42,519 nucleotides of DNA from Geobacteraceae bacterium (GTDB lineage Bacteria; Desulfobacterota; Desulfuromonadia; Geobacterales; Geobacteraceae). The stretch spans positions 1 through 42,519 of the forward strand of contig JAQUHN010000010.1 in NCBI GenBank assembly GCA_028683555.1. The letters run 5' to 3'. Positions 16,219 to 23,812 of the stretch are shown piece after piece. A program made the position numbers and the translations under genes. The stretch's first letter is position 1; each line of letters opens with the position of its first letter. The notes under the pieces are model-generated. The model saw only the letters and a program-made list of their open reading frames with translations. It did no database searches and was not told where the DNA came from.

Positions 16219-17331
16219 TTATTCAAAACCGATAACCGTTGTTTCTTCCATCATCGAATTTGTGACAGCCACAGGAACAGCCGGGCCGCTTTCCATTTCT
16301 CCGAGCTTGGTGTACCCCTTCAAGACAAACGGTACGCCGTGAGAAAAGAGGATATCGGGGCCGTCGGTGATCTCGAAATGCAGGTGGGGAGCGTCCGAGT
16401 TCCCTGAATTGCCCAACAGGGCGAGCGGTTGGCCTTCGGTAACGATATCCCCCACTTTCACCTGGAATGAACCGGGTACACAATGGGCATAAAACGCATA
16501 GTGCCCACCGCCGATATCCAGCACCAGATAATTTCCCCCCAATTCATCCAAGGTGGTAATCGGGGCATCCTTTGCGTCGCCGTTATTCTCCGGCCGGCCG
16601 TCCTTGATCATCAGCACGGTACCGTCGGCAACCGCATACAGGGTGTCCTTGTAATTGAAATACGACTCGTTCTGTTTCGGGTCTCCATCAAAATACTTGG
16701 AATAATCATCATTCATCTGCAGCGAATCGAAGGCGAATCTTTCTCCTCGATACATGTTGCCGTCAACAAAAATCAAGACATAAAAATGATACGCCATCGT
16801 AGATTGGTTGATAAAAACCATATTATTGTCTTTCAACGGCGATGCTATCGCCAGTGGGGTCTCGTTCAACCGGGGCGAAAATACGGCGCCCTCGATAGTG
16901 ACCGTTTTATCGCGTATCGTGTCCGTAAAGGTAAAACGGTGGGATATTCGCGCCGGCTTCCGGTTTGCCAATGGGATTGGAAGCTGTATCGACAGGTAGT
17001 AGTTTGTTATCGTGTCCGGTGTAAAATAGGGATTTGCCGACAACGGGTCCTTATACAGTACCGGCAACTCGGCTTTGTCGATCGTCATCAACACATCTTT
17101 TGTGCTGTAGTCAAGTATCTGAATCTGCTCGAGAACCAGGCCATCCTTTTCATATTCCCACAGCTTCAGGGTGTAGGGAATTCGATAATACTTTTCCGTC
17201 TGGAAAGGGATATCATTGATGGTTACGTCTACCTTTTTGTTGAGCAACGCCATCGGATCGTCACTGGCACATGATAATAGAGAAACCGCAAAAACCACCA
17301 GCAGCAACAGCAGCAGAGCAAACTTTTTCAT
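16219..17331 (-). CDS. M23 family peptidase-domain lipoprotein
   Basis: A 370-residue protein whose first 21 residues form a lipoprotein signal with Cys21 in LLSCAS. A beta-rich central region precedes a C-terminal LytM-like domain: YAVADGTVLMI, GGNYLVLDIGGGHYAFYAH, VGDIVTEGQPLALLGNSGNS and APHLHFEI. The HLH pair and the upstream Asp in RFAFDSLQ are present, but the usual HxGxD first histidine is not seen. It may be a zinc enzyme with an altered ligand set, as in the RFAxD subgroup, or non-catalytic. Probably located at the periplasmic face of a membrane. Start 17331 has AAAGGAG upstream; the frame extends 22 codons further. Confidence 0.87.
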   Translation of the reverse strand: MKKFALLLLLLVVFAVSLLSCASDDPMALLNKKVDVTINDIPFQTEKYYRIPYTLKLWEYEKDGLVLEQIQILDYSTKDVLMTIDKAELPVLYKDPLSANPYFTPDTITNYYLSIQLPIPLANRKPARISHRFTFTDTIRDKTVTIEGAVFSPRLNETPLAIASPLKDNNMVFINQSTMAYHFYVLIFVDGNMYRGERFAFDSLQMNDDYSKYFDGDPKQNESYFNYKDTLYAVADGTVLMIKDGRPENNGDAKDAPITTLDELGGNYLVLDIGGGHYAFYAHCVPGSFQVKVGDIVTEGQPLALLGNSGNSDAPHLHFEITDGPDILFSHGVPFVLKGYTKLGEMESGPAVPVAVTNSMMEETTVIGFE

Positions 17332-17424
17332 CTCAACTCCTTTCATTTCGTAAACCTTGAGTTTATGCCGATACAAGTAGCCACTGCCAGAACACAATTA
17401 CGACAGCGCCAAGGGGCTTTTTTC

Positions 17425-20358
17425 TCATGGTGTGTCCAGTGCCGCTCGCACCTTGCCGTCCAGGTCTTTTAGTGAAAATGGTTTCTGGACAAACAACACT
17501 CCTTCGTCGAGCACGCCATGGTGGGCGATAACGTTGGCGGTGTAGCCGGACATGAACAGGCACTTGAGGCCTGGACAAAGCGGTTGCAACAGGTTGGCCA
17601 GGTCTTTTCCGTTTATCTCCGGCATGATCACGTCGGTAAGCAAAAGATCAATTTCTCCGACGTGCTGCTCGGTCACCTGGATCGCCTCTCTTGGTGAACC
17701 GGCTTCCATAACCAGGTAGCCCAATGTTTCCAGCATAATTTTTACAATACTCCGGATCGAAGGGTCGTCCTCGACCAGCAGTATTCTTTCGTGCCCCCCC
17801 TGGTTTTCCAATACAGGGTCCTCTGTCCGCAACTGTCCGCCATCACCCCTATGCCGGGGCAAGTAAATCTTGAAGGAGGTCCCTTGGCCCGGTTCGCTGT
17901 AAACGTTGATAAACCCTTGGTTCTGTTTGACGATTCCGAACACGGTTGCCAGCCCCAGTCCGGTGCCCTTGCCCACCTCTTTGGTAGTGAAAAAAGGTTC
18001 GAAAATTCTGTCCTGCGTGGTTTGATCCATACCGCAACCGTTGTCGCTTACAACGAGCAGCACATAATCGCCGGGAACACAGCCGGCGTGAGTCGCGCAA
18101 TATTCGGCGTCAAGAGTGACTTTTTCAGTTTCAATGATAAGTCTGCCGACCCCGTTAATGGCATCGCGGGCGTTTACGCTCAGGTTTGCCAGAAGCTGGT
18201 CTATCTGCGCAGGATCAACCTTGACCGGCCAAAGAGCCATCCCTGGTAACCAGACAAGCTCGATATCCTCACCGATCAGGCGACGCAGCATTTTCAGCAT
18301 GCCTTCGATGTTTTCATTCAGATCGAGCACCAACGGAGTCACGGTCTGCTTGCGGGCAAAGGCCAGCAGTTGCCGGGTAAGATCCGCGGAACTATCCGCC
18401 GCCTTACGGATTTCCTGCAGCTGATTAAAGAGCGGCTGGTCCTGTTCCAGATGCCTCAGGGCCAGCTCCGCATAACCAAGGATTACCCCCAGTTTATTAT
18501 TGAAATCGTGAGCGACACCACCGGCAAGCTGCCCAATCGCTTCCATCTTCTGCGCTTGGATAAGTTGTGCCTCGAGCAGCTTGCGCTCGGTGATATCCTC
18601 GTAAATACCAAGCATACCGATTATTTCATACTGCTCATTGCAAAGGGGCACTTTTGACGTGCGAACCCAGACGTAGCCCCCGCCCGGCTTATTCTGCATC
18701 TCATCATAGGATAGCTTGGGAACGCCTGAGTCGATAACCAGCCGGTCGTCGGCTCGATACTGCTCTGCCAGCTCCTTCCGCCATAACTGGTAATCGTCCT
18801 TGCCGATCAGTTCAGCGGGATTCGCCATTCCCGCATCCTGGGCAAAAGCAAGATTACAACCAAGATAGCGCAATTTCGTGTCCTTCCAGAACACGCGTAC
18901 CGGCGCAGTATTGATAATAATCTGCAGGAGCTTGTTGGAATCAGCAAGCTCCTCTGCCGATCGCTTGCGCTCGGTAATGTCCAGAATATTGCCAAATACC
19001 CGGACTACCTTGTTTTCCTTTTGCTCCGTCTTACCGACGGTTCTCACCCAGAGATTGCGACCCTTCGCGGTAATAACCTGCAGTTCCAAGTCATATGGTT
19101 CGCCCTGCTCAACTGCACGGTTGAACGCTTCAGTAATGCGGGCGCGGTCCTCCGCCAGAAAAAACTCGGCAGCTTTTTGTGCACCGTTCGGATTATAATC
19201 TCGCGGAACCTCGAAAATGCGATAAATTTCTTCGGTCCAGACGAGGTGATCGCTCGTCACATCGTATTCCCAACCGCCGACCCGGGTGACTTCCTGGGTT
19301 TGACGCAGCAACGCCTCGTTTCTTTGCAGTGCAGCTTCGGCTGCTTTGCGCTGACGTATTTCCCGGGACAGTCTCCGGTTCCAAATAATCAATCCTGCCA
19401 GGATGACCACGAATAGGGCCAGAAACCGCCAGAACAAGCGGTAGTTGAATCCGTATTCATAACGGACTGGCACCCATTTCGCGTAAATCGCATCCCGTTC
19501 AGACGGTGAAATCGAGTCCAAAGCCTTCTGCAGGATGCCGGCGAAAATTGCCCAGTCTTTTCTCACCGCCATAGATTGCGCATTTACATAGGGAGTCGTG
19601 CCGGCAACCTTCAGATCGACCGCTTTCAGTTTTGTCAGATAATAGCTGGTGACCAGCAGGTTATCGACGAAACCGAACACCTCCCCTTTTTGCAGCAGCA
19701 GAAGGCCATCGGCCACATTCTTTACCTTGACCAGCCGGATGCCGGGAAAATCCCGTGATAACCATTCGACAAGAGCGTATCCATCGACCACGGCGAGTTT
19801 CTTCCCGGTAAGCTCATGCATACCGCTGATATACGTGACATCTCGCTGCGCTAGGATAACGATGGGGATTTCCAGGTACGGCTTGGTAAAGGCCCAGAAT
19901 TTGATACGTTCGGGGGTTACGGTTACGCATGTGGTCATGTCGATCTCCCATCGTTTCAAGCGGGAGAACGACTCCTGCCAGCTCAGATTGCGCACCTGCT
20001 GGAAAGTAACCCCCAGCCGCTGTTCGACGAGCTGCAGGTAATCGGCGGAAATACCGGAAGGATTTCCTTGCTCGTCGGCAAATTCGACCGGGGCCCAACC
20101 GGGATCCTGCGCCACGCGAATCACCGGATGCTCCCGCAACCAGGTCCGTTCTTGTTCCGTCAACGACACGGTAGGCACGCCAGGTGTCATCGAATGCAAT
20201 ATCTGCTTCGGCGCAGAGGAACTGTCCGATGATGCTGCCAGCAGGCTCGTGGAGTATTGTCCAAACATTGGGCCGCCAAGCACTAGGATGACAGCCGCGG
20301 CTATCGCGAGAGTAACCACCAGGGCTACTGATTTTCGTGGGCGCATATATTTATTCAT
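17425..20358 (-). CDS. Hybrid sensor histidine kinase with periplasmic solute-binding sensor domain
   Basis: About 977 residues from the ATG at 20358. A membrane signal-anchor (VALVVTLAIAAAVILVL) leads into a periplasmic SBP_bac_3 domain at about 60-290 (HPVIRVAQDPGWAPVEFAD, WEIDMTTCVTVTPERIKFWAF), as in BvgS/EvgS-type sensors. A second membrane helix (FWRFLALFVVILAGLIIW) is followed by two PAS domains, HisKA with [20 protein letters not shown], a HATPase (NLSVNARDAI, DNGCGMD, GKGTGLGL) and a receiver with LLLTDVIMPEINGKD. It probably senses a small periplasmic ligand. The start is uncertain: a GTG at 20448, almost touching the upstream RNase stop, would add 30 residues, and no start has a strong Shine-Dalgarno. 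No response-regulator gene adjoins. Confidence 0.88.
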   Translation of the reverse strand: MNKYMRPRKSVALVVTLAIAAAVILVLGGPMFGQYSTSLLAASSDSSSAPKQILHSMTPGVPTVSLTEQERTWLREHPVIRVAQDPGWAPVEFADEQGNPSGISADYLQLVEQRLGVTFQQVRNLSWQESFSRLKRWEIDMTTCVTVTPERIKFWAFTKPYLEIPIVILAQRDVTYISGMHELTGKKLAVVDGYALVEWLSRDFPGIRLVKVKNVADGLLLLQKGEVFGFVDNLLVTSYYLTKLKAVDLKVAGTTPYVNAQSMAVRKDWAIFAGILQKALDSISPSERDAIYAKWVPVRYEYGFNYRLFWRFLALFVVILAGLIIWNRRLSREIRQRKAAEAALQRNEALLRQTQEVTRVGGWEYDVTSDHLVWTEEIYRIFEVPRDYNPNGAQKAAEFFLAEDRARITEAFNRAVEQGEPYDLELQVITAKGRNLWVRTVGKTEQKENKVVRVFGNILDITERKRSAEELADSNKLLQIIINTAPVRVFWKDTKLRYLGCNLAFAQDAGMANPAELIGKDDYQLWRKELAEQYRADDRLVIDSGVPKLSYDEMQNKPGGGYVWVRTSKVPLCNEQYEIIGMLGIYEDITERKLLEAQLIQAQKMEAIGQLAGGVAHDFNNKLGVILGYAELALRHLEQDQPLFNQLQEIRKAADSSADLTRQLLAFARKQTVTPLVLDLNENIEGMLKMLRRLIGEDIELVWLPGMALWPVKVDPAQIDQLLANLSVNARDAINGVGRLIIETEKVTLDAEYCATHAGCVPGDYVLLVVSDNGCGMDQTTQDRIFEPFFTTKEVGKGTGLGLATVFGIVKQNQGFINVYSEPGQGTSFKIYLPRHRGDGGQLRTEDPVLENQGGHERILLVEDDPSIRSIVKIMLETLGYLVMEAGSPREAIQVTEQHVGEIDLLLTDVIMPEINGKDLANLLQPLCPGLKCLFMSGYTANVIAHHGVLDEGVLFVQKPFSLKDLDGKVRAALDTP

Positions 20359-20451
20359 AGAGTATGATGATAATGTATCCGGTACCACCTGCAACCTGGG
20401 GCCGACAGGCTCGAGAAACCATCCGCAAACTGAGTCATCTCCCGGCACCTC

Positions 20452-21951
20452 TCAGCGATGCCGTTTCCTCCGGCCGTTGATCCGCCGAAAATCGATAAAA
20501 CCGTTTTCCACATCGGCGGCAAGGAGCTCAACCCGGATCCGGTCCCCCACATCGATGCCCTGGAATCCCTCCACCAGCTTCCCTTCCACCGGTGGGTGGA
20601 AAATCCTCACCCAGGTTCCTTTCCGGGCAGCGCCGGTGACGATGCCGTCAAACTGTTCGCCAAGCCGCGACCGGAGGAACAGGGCGGCCGCCGACTTCTC
20701 CACCTGCCGTTCAACCTTGGCAGCCGAGTCTTCCGCCTCGGTGCAGTGCAAGGCAAGAGCCTCCAGATCCTTTTTCCCATAAGGAACCGCTTTACCCCCA
20801 AGGGCCGCCTTCAGTAGCCGCTGGGTGATCAGGTCAGGATAACGACGGTTCGGGGCGGTGGAATGCATATACTTCCGCAGGCCCAGTCCGAAATGGCCCG
20901 GCGCTTCCCGCCCCGGGAAATCCGCCACATATTCTCCAGACCCGAGTAATTTGATAATAGCCAAGGAGATATCAGGGAAACGAAGCGGGTCCCGCGCTTT
21001 TGCCTTGACCAGAAAAGACTCCAGTGATTTTGAATCCGGCTGACGGGGAAGAGCGTATCCCCACTCTGCAACGAGATCCACGATCCGGTCCCAGCGCCGG
21101 GGCGTGCGCACCACCCGCCGGAGGGAAGGAAAGCCCTTGGCCGAAAGGAGCTTGGCGATAGCCCCGTTTGCCGCAATCATGAAATCTTCGATGATATCCT
21201 GGGCACGGTTTTTCTCCCTTGGTCGCAGGTCAACCACCTCATCGCCGAGAAACAGGGGGGCACCCTGGATGGTTTCAAAGCTGAGGGCACCGTGCTGGTG
21301 GCGAAAGGCCTTCATGGCCTGGGCGGTACGATCCTGAAGGCGGAGGTTATCGGCAAGCCCCGGCACAGCGGCTATCCGGGGCGGCATCTCGCCCTTTCCC
21401 TCCAGCCATGCAGCGACGCCATGGTAGGCAAGTTTCGCCTTGTTTTTCACCACCGCCACGGTTACCCCGGATTCCAGGAGGGCACCGTCCTTGCCGATCA
21501 GCATTTCAGCGACAACGGCACAGCGCTCCTCTTGAAAATTCAGCGAAGTAAGGTTAGTGGAGAGCTTTTCAGGCAGCATGGGAAAAATAACTGCAGGCGT
21601 ATAGACCGAAGTGGTATTATGCTGGGCGTGCTGGTCAAGGGCCGAATCCATGGGCACCAGGGCGTCCACGTCGGCAATGGCGACCCGGATTTTCACCTGT
21701 CCTTCCCCTGCCTGCTCGGCAACCGTCAACTGGTCCAGATCACGGGAATCGTCGTTATCGATAGAGGCCCAGGGAAGGTCCCGCAGATCCGATACTGTGC
21801 CATCCGGCCGAGCGGGCAGCTGGATCCGCTCCAGTTCGGCGAGCTCCGCCGCTGAAAAATCCGGCAACAGTCCCCGCTCGATCATGGCCCGGCGGGCAAT
21901 GGCAAACAGAATTCCCCGGTGATGTCGCATCCCCTGATGTTGCTCAGTCAT
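20452..21951 (-). CDS. RNB-family (RNase II/R-like) ribonuclease, short form
   Basis: A 499-residue protein with a central RNB nuclease domain and a C-terminal S1-like domain (FDGIVTGAARKGTWVRIF). The N-terminal cold-shock RNA-binding domains of RNase II/R are absent. The acidic catalytic cluster reads IDNDDSRDLDQL: Asp65, Asp71 and Asp73 match three of the four E. coli RNase II aspartates, but the fourth position (RNase II Asp210) is Gln74. The RRYPDL motif near the RNA backbone site is present. It is expected to be a processive 3'-5' exonuclease if active. GGGAGGAATT before ATG 21951 fixes the start. The hybrid kinase gene follows closely on the same strand. Confidence 0.88.
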   Translation of the reverse strand: MTEQHQGMRHHRGILFAIARRAMIERGLLPDFSAAELAELERIQLPARPDGTVSDLRDLPWASIDNDDSRDLDQLTVAEQAGEGQVKIRVAIADVDALVPMDSALDQHAQHNTTSVYTPAVIFPMLPEKLSTNLTSLNFQEERCAVVAEMLIGKDGALLESGVTVAVVKNKAKLAYHGVAAWLEGKGEMPPRIAAVPGLADNLRLQDRTAQAMKAFRHQHGALSFETIQGAPLFLGDEVVDLRPREKNRAQDIIEDFMIAANGAIAKLLSAKGFPSLRRVVRTPRRWDRIVDLVAEWGYALPRQPDSKSLESFLVKAKARDPLRFPDISLAIIKLLGSGEYVADFPGREAPGHFGLGLRKYMHSTAPNRRYPDLITQRLLKAALGGKAVPYGKKDLEALALHCTEAEDSAAKVERQVEKSAAALFLRSRLGEQFDGIVTGAARKGTWVRIFHPPVEGKLVEGFQGIDVGDRIRVELLAADVENGFIDFRRINGRRKRHR

Positions 21952-22152
21952 GACAATTCCTCCCGATGCTTCATGTGCCAGGCGCACAGCATACGGGTGA
22001 CCAATCTTTACGCCATGATCTCCCGGATTTTGCAACAACTATCCCTGTAGTGCCAACGGCAATCAACTGTTTGTACTACTACGCAAGAAAAACGAAGAAC
22101 ATCGAACCATCGCGACTACAGTATACAATCATCTGCAAAATGTAGAACTGAC

Positions 22153-22176
22153 ACGGCTGTTTTCGTGCCGTTTTTT
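22153..22176 (+). terminator. Terminator-like hairpin with T-tract
   Basis: ACGGC (22153-22157) pairs with GCCGT (22167-22171), 9-base loop, followed by TTTTTT. The stem is short. No plus-strand gene precedes it, so its transcript is unknown. Confidence 0.35.
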
Positions 22177-22249
22177 CAGAAATGTTTTACGAGGGGCCGA
22201 GCACCTTTCACCTGGTTAGGGTCTATCCGGAAACTTCGACCGTGACACA

Positions 22250-22347
22250 AGTGGTTTACCACTCGAGAGCAAGGATTTTGCCCGGCAAGAACCGTTTGAT
22301 TGCAAAATCAAACAGTAAAGGCTGCCCGCCTGATGAAACCTGCAGCC
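22250..22347 (+). other. Three tandem hairpins, candidate structured RNA
   Basis: AGTGG/CCACT with a TTTA loop (22250-22263); an 8-bp stem GTTTGATT/AATCAAAC closed by a GCAA tetraloop (22294-22313); and GGCTGC/GCAGCC with a 16-base loop (22320-22347). They are evenly clustered and lie upstream of the padR promoter. GNRA-type loops on long stems are common in structured RNAs, but no known riboswitch consensus was recognised. Confidence 0.35.
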
Positions 22348-22500
22348 GAATCAAAATGGATTGTTTCCGGCTGACAACCAGCTCACCGACGAGCCCATGA
22401 AAACGGATAAACGAACAATTTCAAGTAATAACCTGTTCGTTCCCTGGCAAGCACCAACCAATTAACCATACAATGCTTTATTAAACAATGACAATTTCAA

Positions 22501-22529
22501 TTGACAGCATAGAAACTTGTAGCTATACA
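22501..22529 (+). promoter_or_regulatory. Sigma-70-type promoter of the padR operon with overlapping inverted repeats
   Basis: A perfect -35 box TTGACA (22501-22506), 17-base spacer and a TATACA -10 (22524-22529) lie 24 bases before the padR ATG. CAATT-TC-AATTG (22492-22503) overlaps the -35, and TGTA-GCTA-TACA (22518-22529) overlaps the -10. Either could be an operator, which fits the autoregulation common among PadR repressors. Confidence 0.65.
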
Positions 22530-22553
22530 CTTTTATATATTTTTGGAGGATAT

Positions 22554-23102
22554 ATGTCGGTGAAATTTGCCATGCTCGGCATTCTGGCAGAAAAGAACCT
22601 GCATGGATACGAACTGAAAAGCAGTTTCGACGAAAAGGTCGGGGAGTTCTGGAGCCTCAACTACGGACAGATCTACTCCACCCTCGACCGACTGGAGAAG
22701 GAAGACCTTGTCACCCATGACCGTCAGGCGCAGGACAGGCGCCCCGACAAGAAGATCTACAGCATTACCGGTAAAGGAAGAACGGAACTGGAAGAATGGC
22801 TCTCGACCCCGGTACACAAGGTTCGCGCACTGCGTGACGAATTCTTCATCAAACTCGTATTCATGGACAGGAAGGACCCGGGTCCCATCCTGGATCTTAT
22901 CGAGAAGCAGAAAGCGCACTACCTCAAACAGATGAACAGGCTTACCAATCGAAAGGTTTCCCTGAAAAAGAGGCCGGAGCATGCGGATAGCCTCACCGCC
23001 GAGTTGCTTATGGACGCGGGGCTGTTTCATGCCGAGGCGGACATCAAGTGGCTGACCCTGTGCGCGTCGAAGATCAAGGCGACAATGGGAGAAAATACGT
23101 AA
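22554..23102 (+). CDS. PadR-family transcriptional regulator
   Basis: A 182-residue DNA-binding protein. The winged helix spans about residues 3-80 (FAMLGILAEKNLHGYELKSSF, LNYGQIYSTLDRLEKEDLV, KIYSITGKGRTELEEWL), the standard PadR pattern. The C-terminal half is helical, as in the subfamily-2 dimerisation domain (Vir_act_alpha_C type). Its job is probably to repress the transport operon directly behind it until a ligand, often a phenolic, drug or lipid-like compound, is bound. ATG 22554 has TTGGAGGA just upstream; a longer frame from 22488 would start upstream of the promoter -35 box and is rejected. The ABC ATPase gene starts 20 bases after its stop. Confidence 0.9.
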   Translation: MSVKFAMLGILAEKNLHGYELKSSFDEKVGEFWSLNYGQIYSTLDRLEKEDLVTHDRQAQDRRPDKKIYSITGKGRTELEEWLSTPVHKVRALRDEFFIKLVFMDRKDPGPILDLIEKQKAHYLKQMNRLTNRKVSLKKRPEHADSLTAELLMDAGLFHAEADIKWLTLCASKIKATMGENT

Positions 23103-23122
23103 AATATCAAACGAGGTGACCC

Positions 23123-23812
23123 ATGATCGAAATTCGGAATGCCGGCAAGAAGTATCTGCAGGGAGCGCGAGAGGTTCATGCGTTGCGAAATGTGTCCCTT
23201 CGCATTAAAAGCGGCGAATTTCTCTCCATCATGGGTCCGAGCGGCTCGGGCAAGAGCACGCTCCTGAATCTGATCGGCGGCCTCGACCAGCCGACGTCGG
23301 GTGAAATCTTCATGGACGGCAGGCCGCTGCACGGCATATCGGACGACGAACTCACCCTCATTCGGCGCAGGAGGGTCGGATTCATCTTTCAATTCTTCAA
23401 TCTTCTGCCGATCCTCACCGCAGTCGAAAATGTCTGCCTGCCGCTTCTCCTGGAGGGCATCCCCTTTACCCGCATCAAACCGAAGGCGGTCCTGCTCCTG
23501 GAACAGATGGGCCTTGGCGAACGAACGGAGCACCGGCCGGAACAGCTCTCCGGGGGAGAGATGCAACGGGTGGCTATCGCCCGCGCGTTGATCACCGAGC
23601 CCGCCGTGCTGCTGGCCGACGAACCTACCGGCAACCTGGATTCCCATACCAGCGAGGAGATCTTCCTGCTGCTGTCCAATCTCAATGAAAAGGGTCAGAC
23701 CATTGTCATGGTTACCCACGATTCCAAGGCAGCAGCGTACGGCACGCGGGTCATCACCCTGAAAGACGGGGCTCTTGCCGAAGATGTTTCCCTCGGAGGG
23801 GCCCCCTCATGA
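23123..23812 (+). CDS. ABC transporter ATP-binding protein, LolD/MacB type
   Basis: A 229-residue ATPase with every motif intact: Walker [11 protein letters not shown]-loop FQFFNLLP, signature [15 protein letters not shown], Walker [13 protein letters not shown] and H-loop VTHD. The closest functional group is the LolD/MacB/FtsE class, whose ATPases drive mechanotransmission by FtsX-fold permeases rather than carrying substrate through a channel. The ATG is preceded by GAGGTGA. Its last four bases overlap the start of the permease gene (ATGA), so the two are translationally coupled. Confidence 0.95.
   Translation: MIEIRNAGKKYLQGAREVHALRNVSLRIKSGEFLSIMGPSGSGKSTLLNLIGGLDQPTSGEIFMDGRPLHGISDDELTLIRRRRVGFIFQFFNLLPILTAVENVCLPLLLEGIPFTRIKPKAVLLLEQMGLGERTEHRPEQLSGGEMQRVAIARALITEPAVLLADEPTGNLDSHTSEEIFLLLSNLNEKGQTIVMVTHDSKAAAYGTRVITLKDGALAEDVSLGGAPS

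Larger units (their letters stand above)
21952..22500. other. Intergenic region with several hairpins, no gene seen
   Basis: About 550 bases between the divergent RNase and padR genes, up to the padR promoter. No coding frame is supported. It contains a terminator-like stem at 22153-22176 on the plus strand, then three hairpins at 22250-22263, 22294-22313 and 22320-22347. No plus-strand gene lies upstream that would need a terminator here, so a small untranslated RNA is possible but unproven. Confidence 0.45.

Noticed and set aside
18640-18660. AAAGGGGCAC inside the hybrid kinase gene as a third copy of the dispersed hairpin
   Set aside because: Only the first ten bases match; the opposite arm and the loop are absent, and the site is coding.
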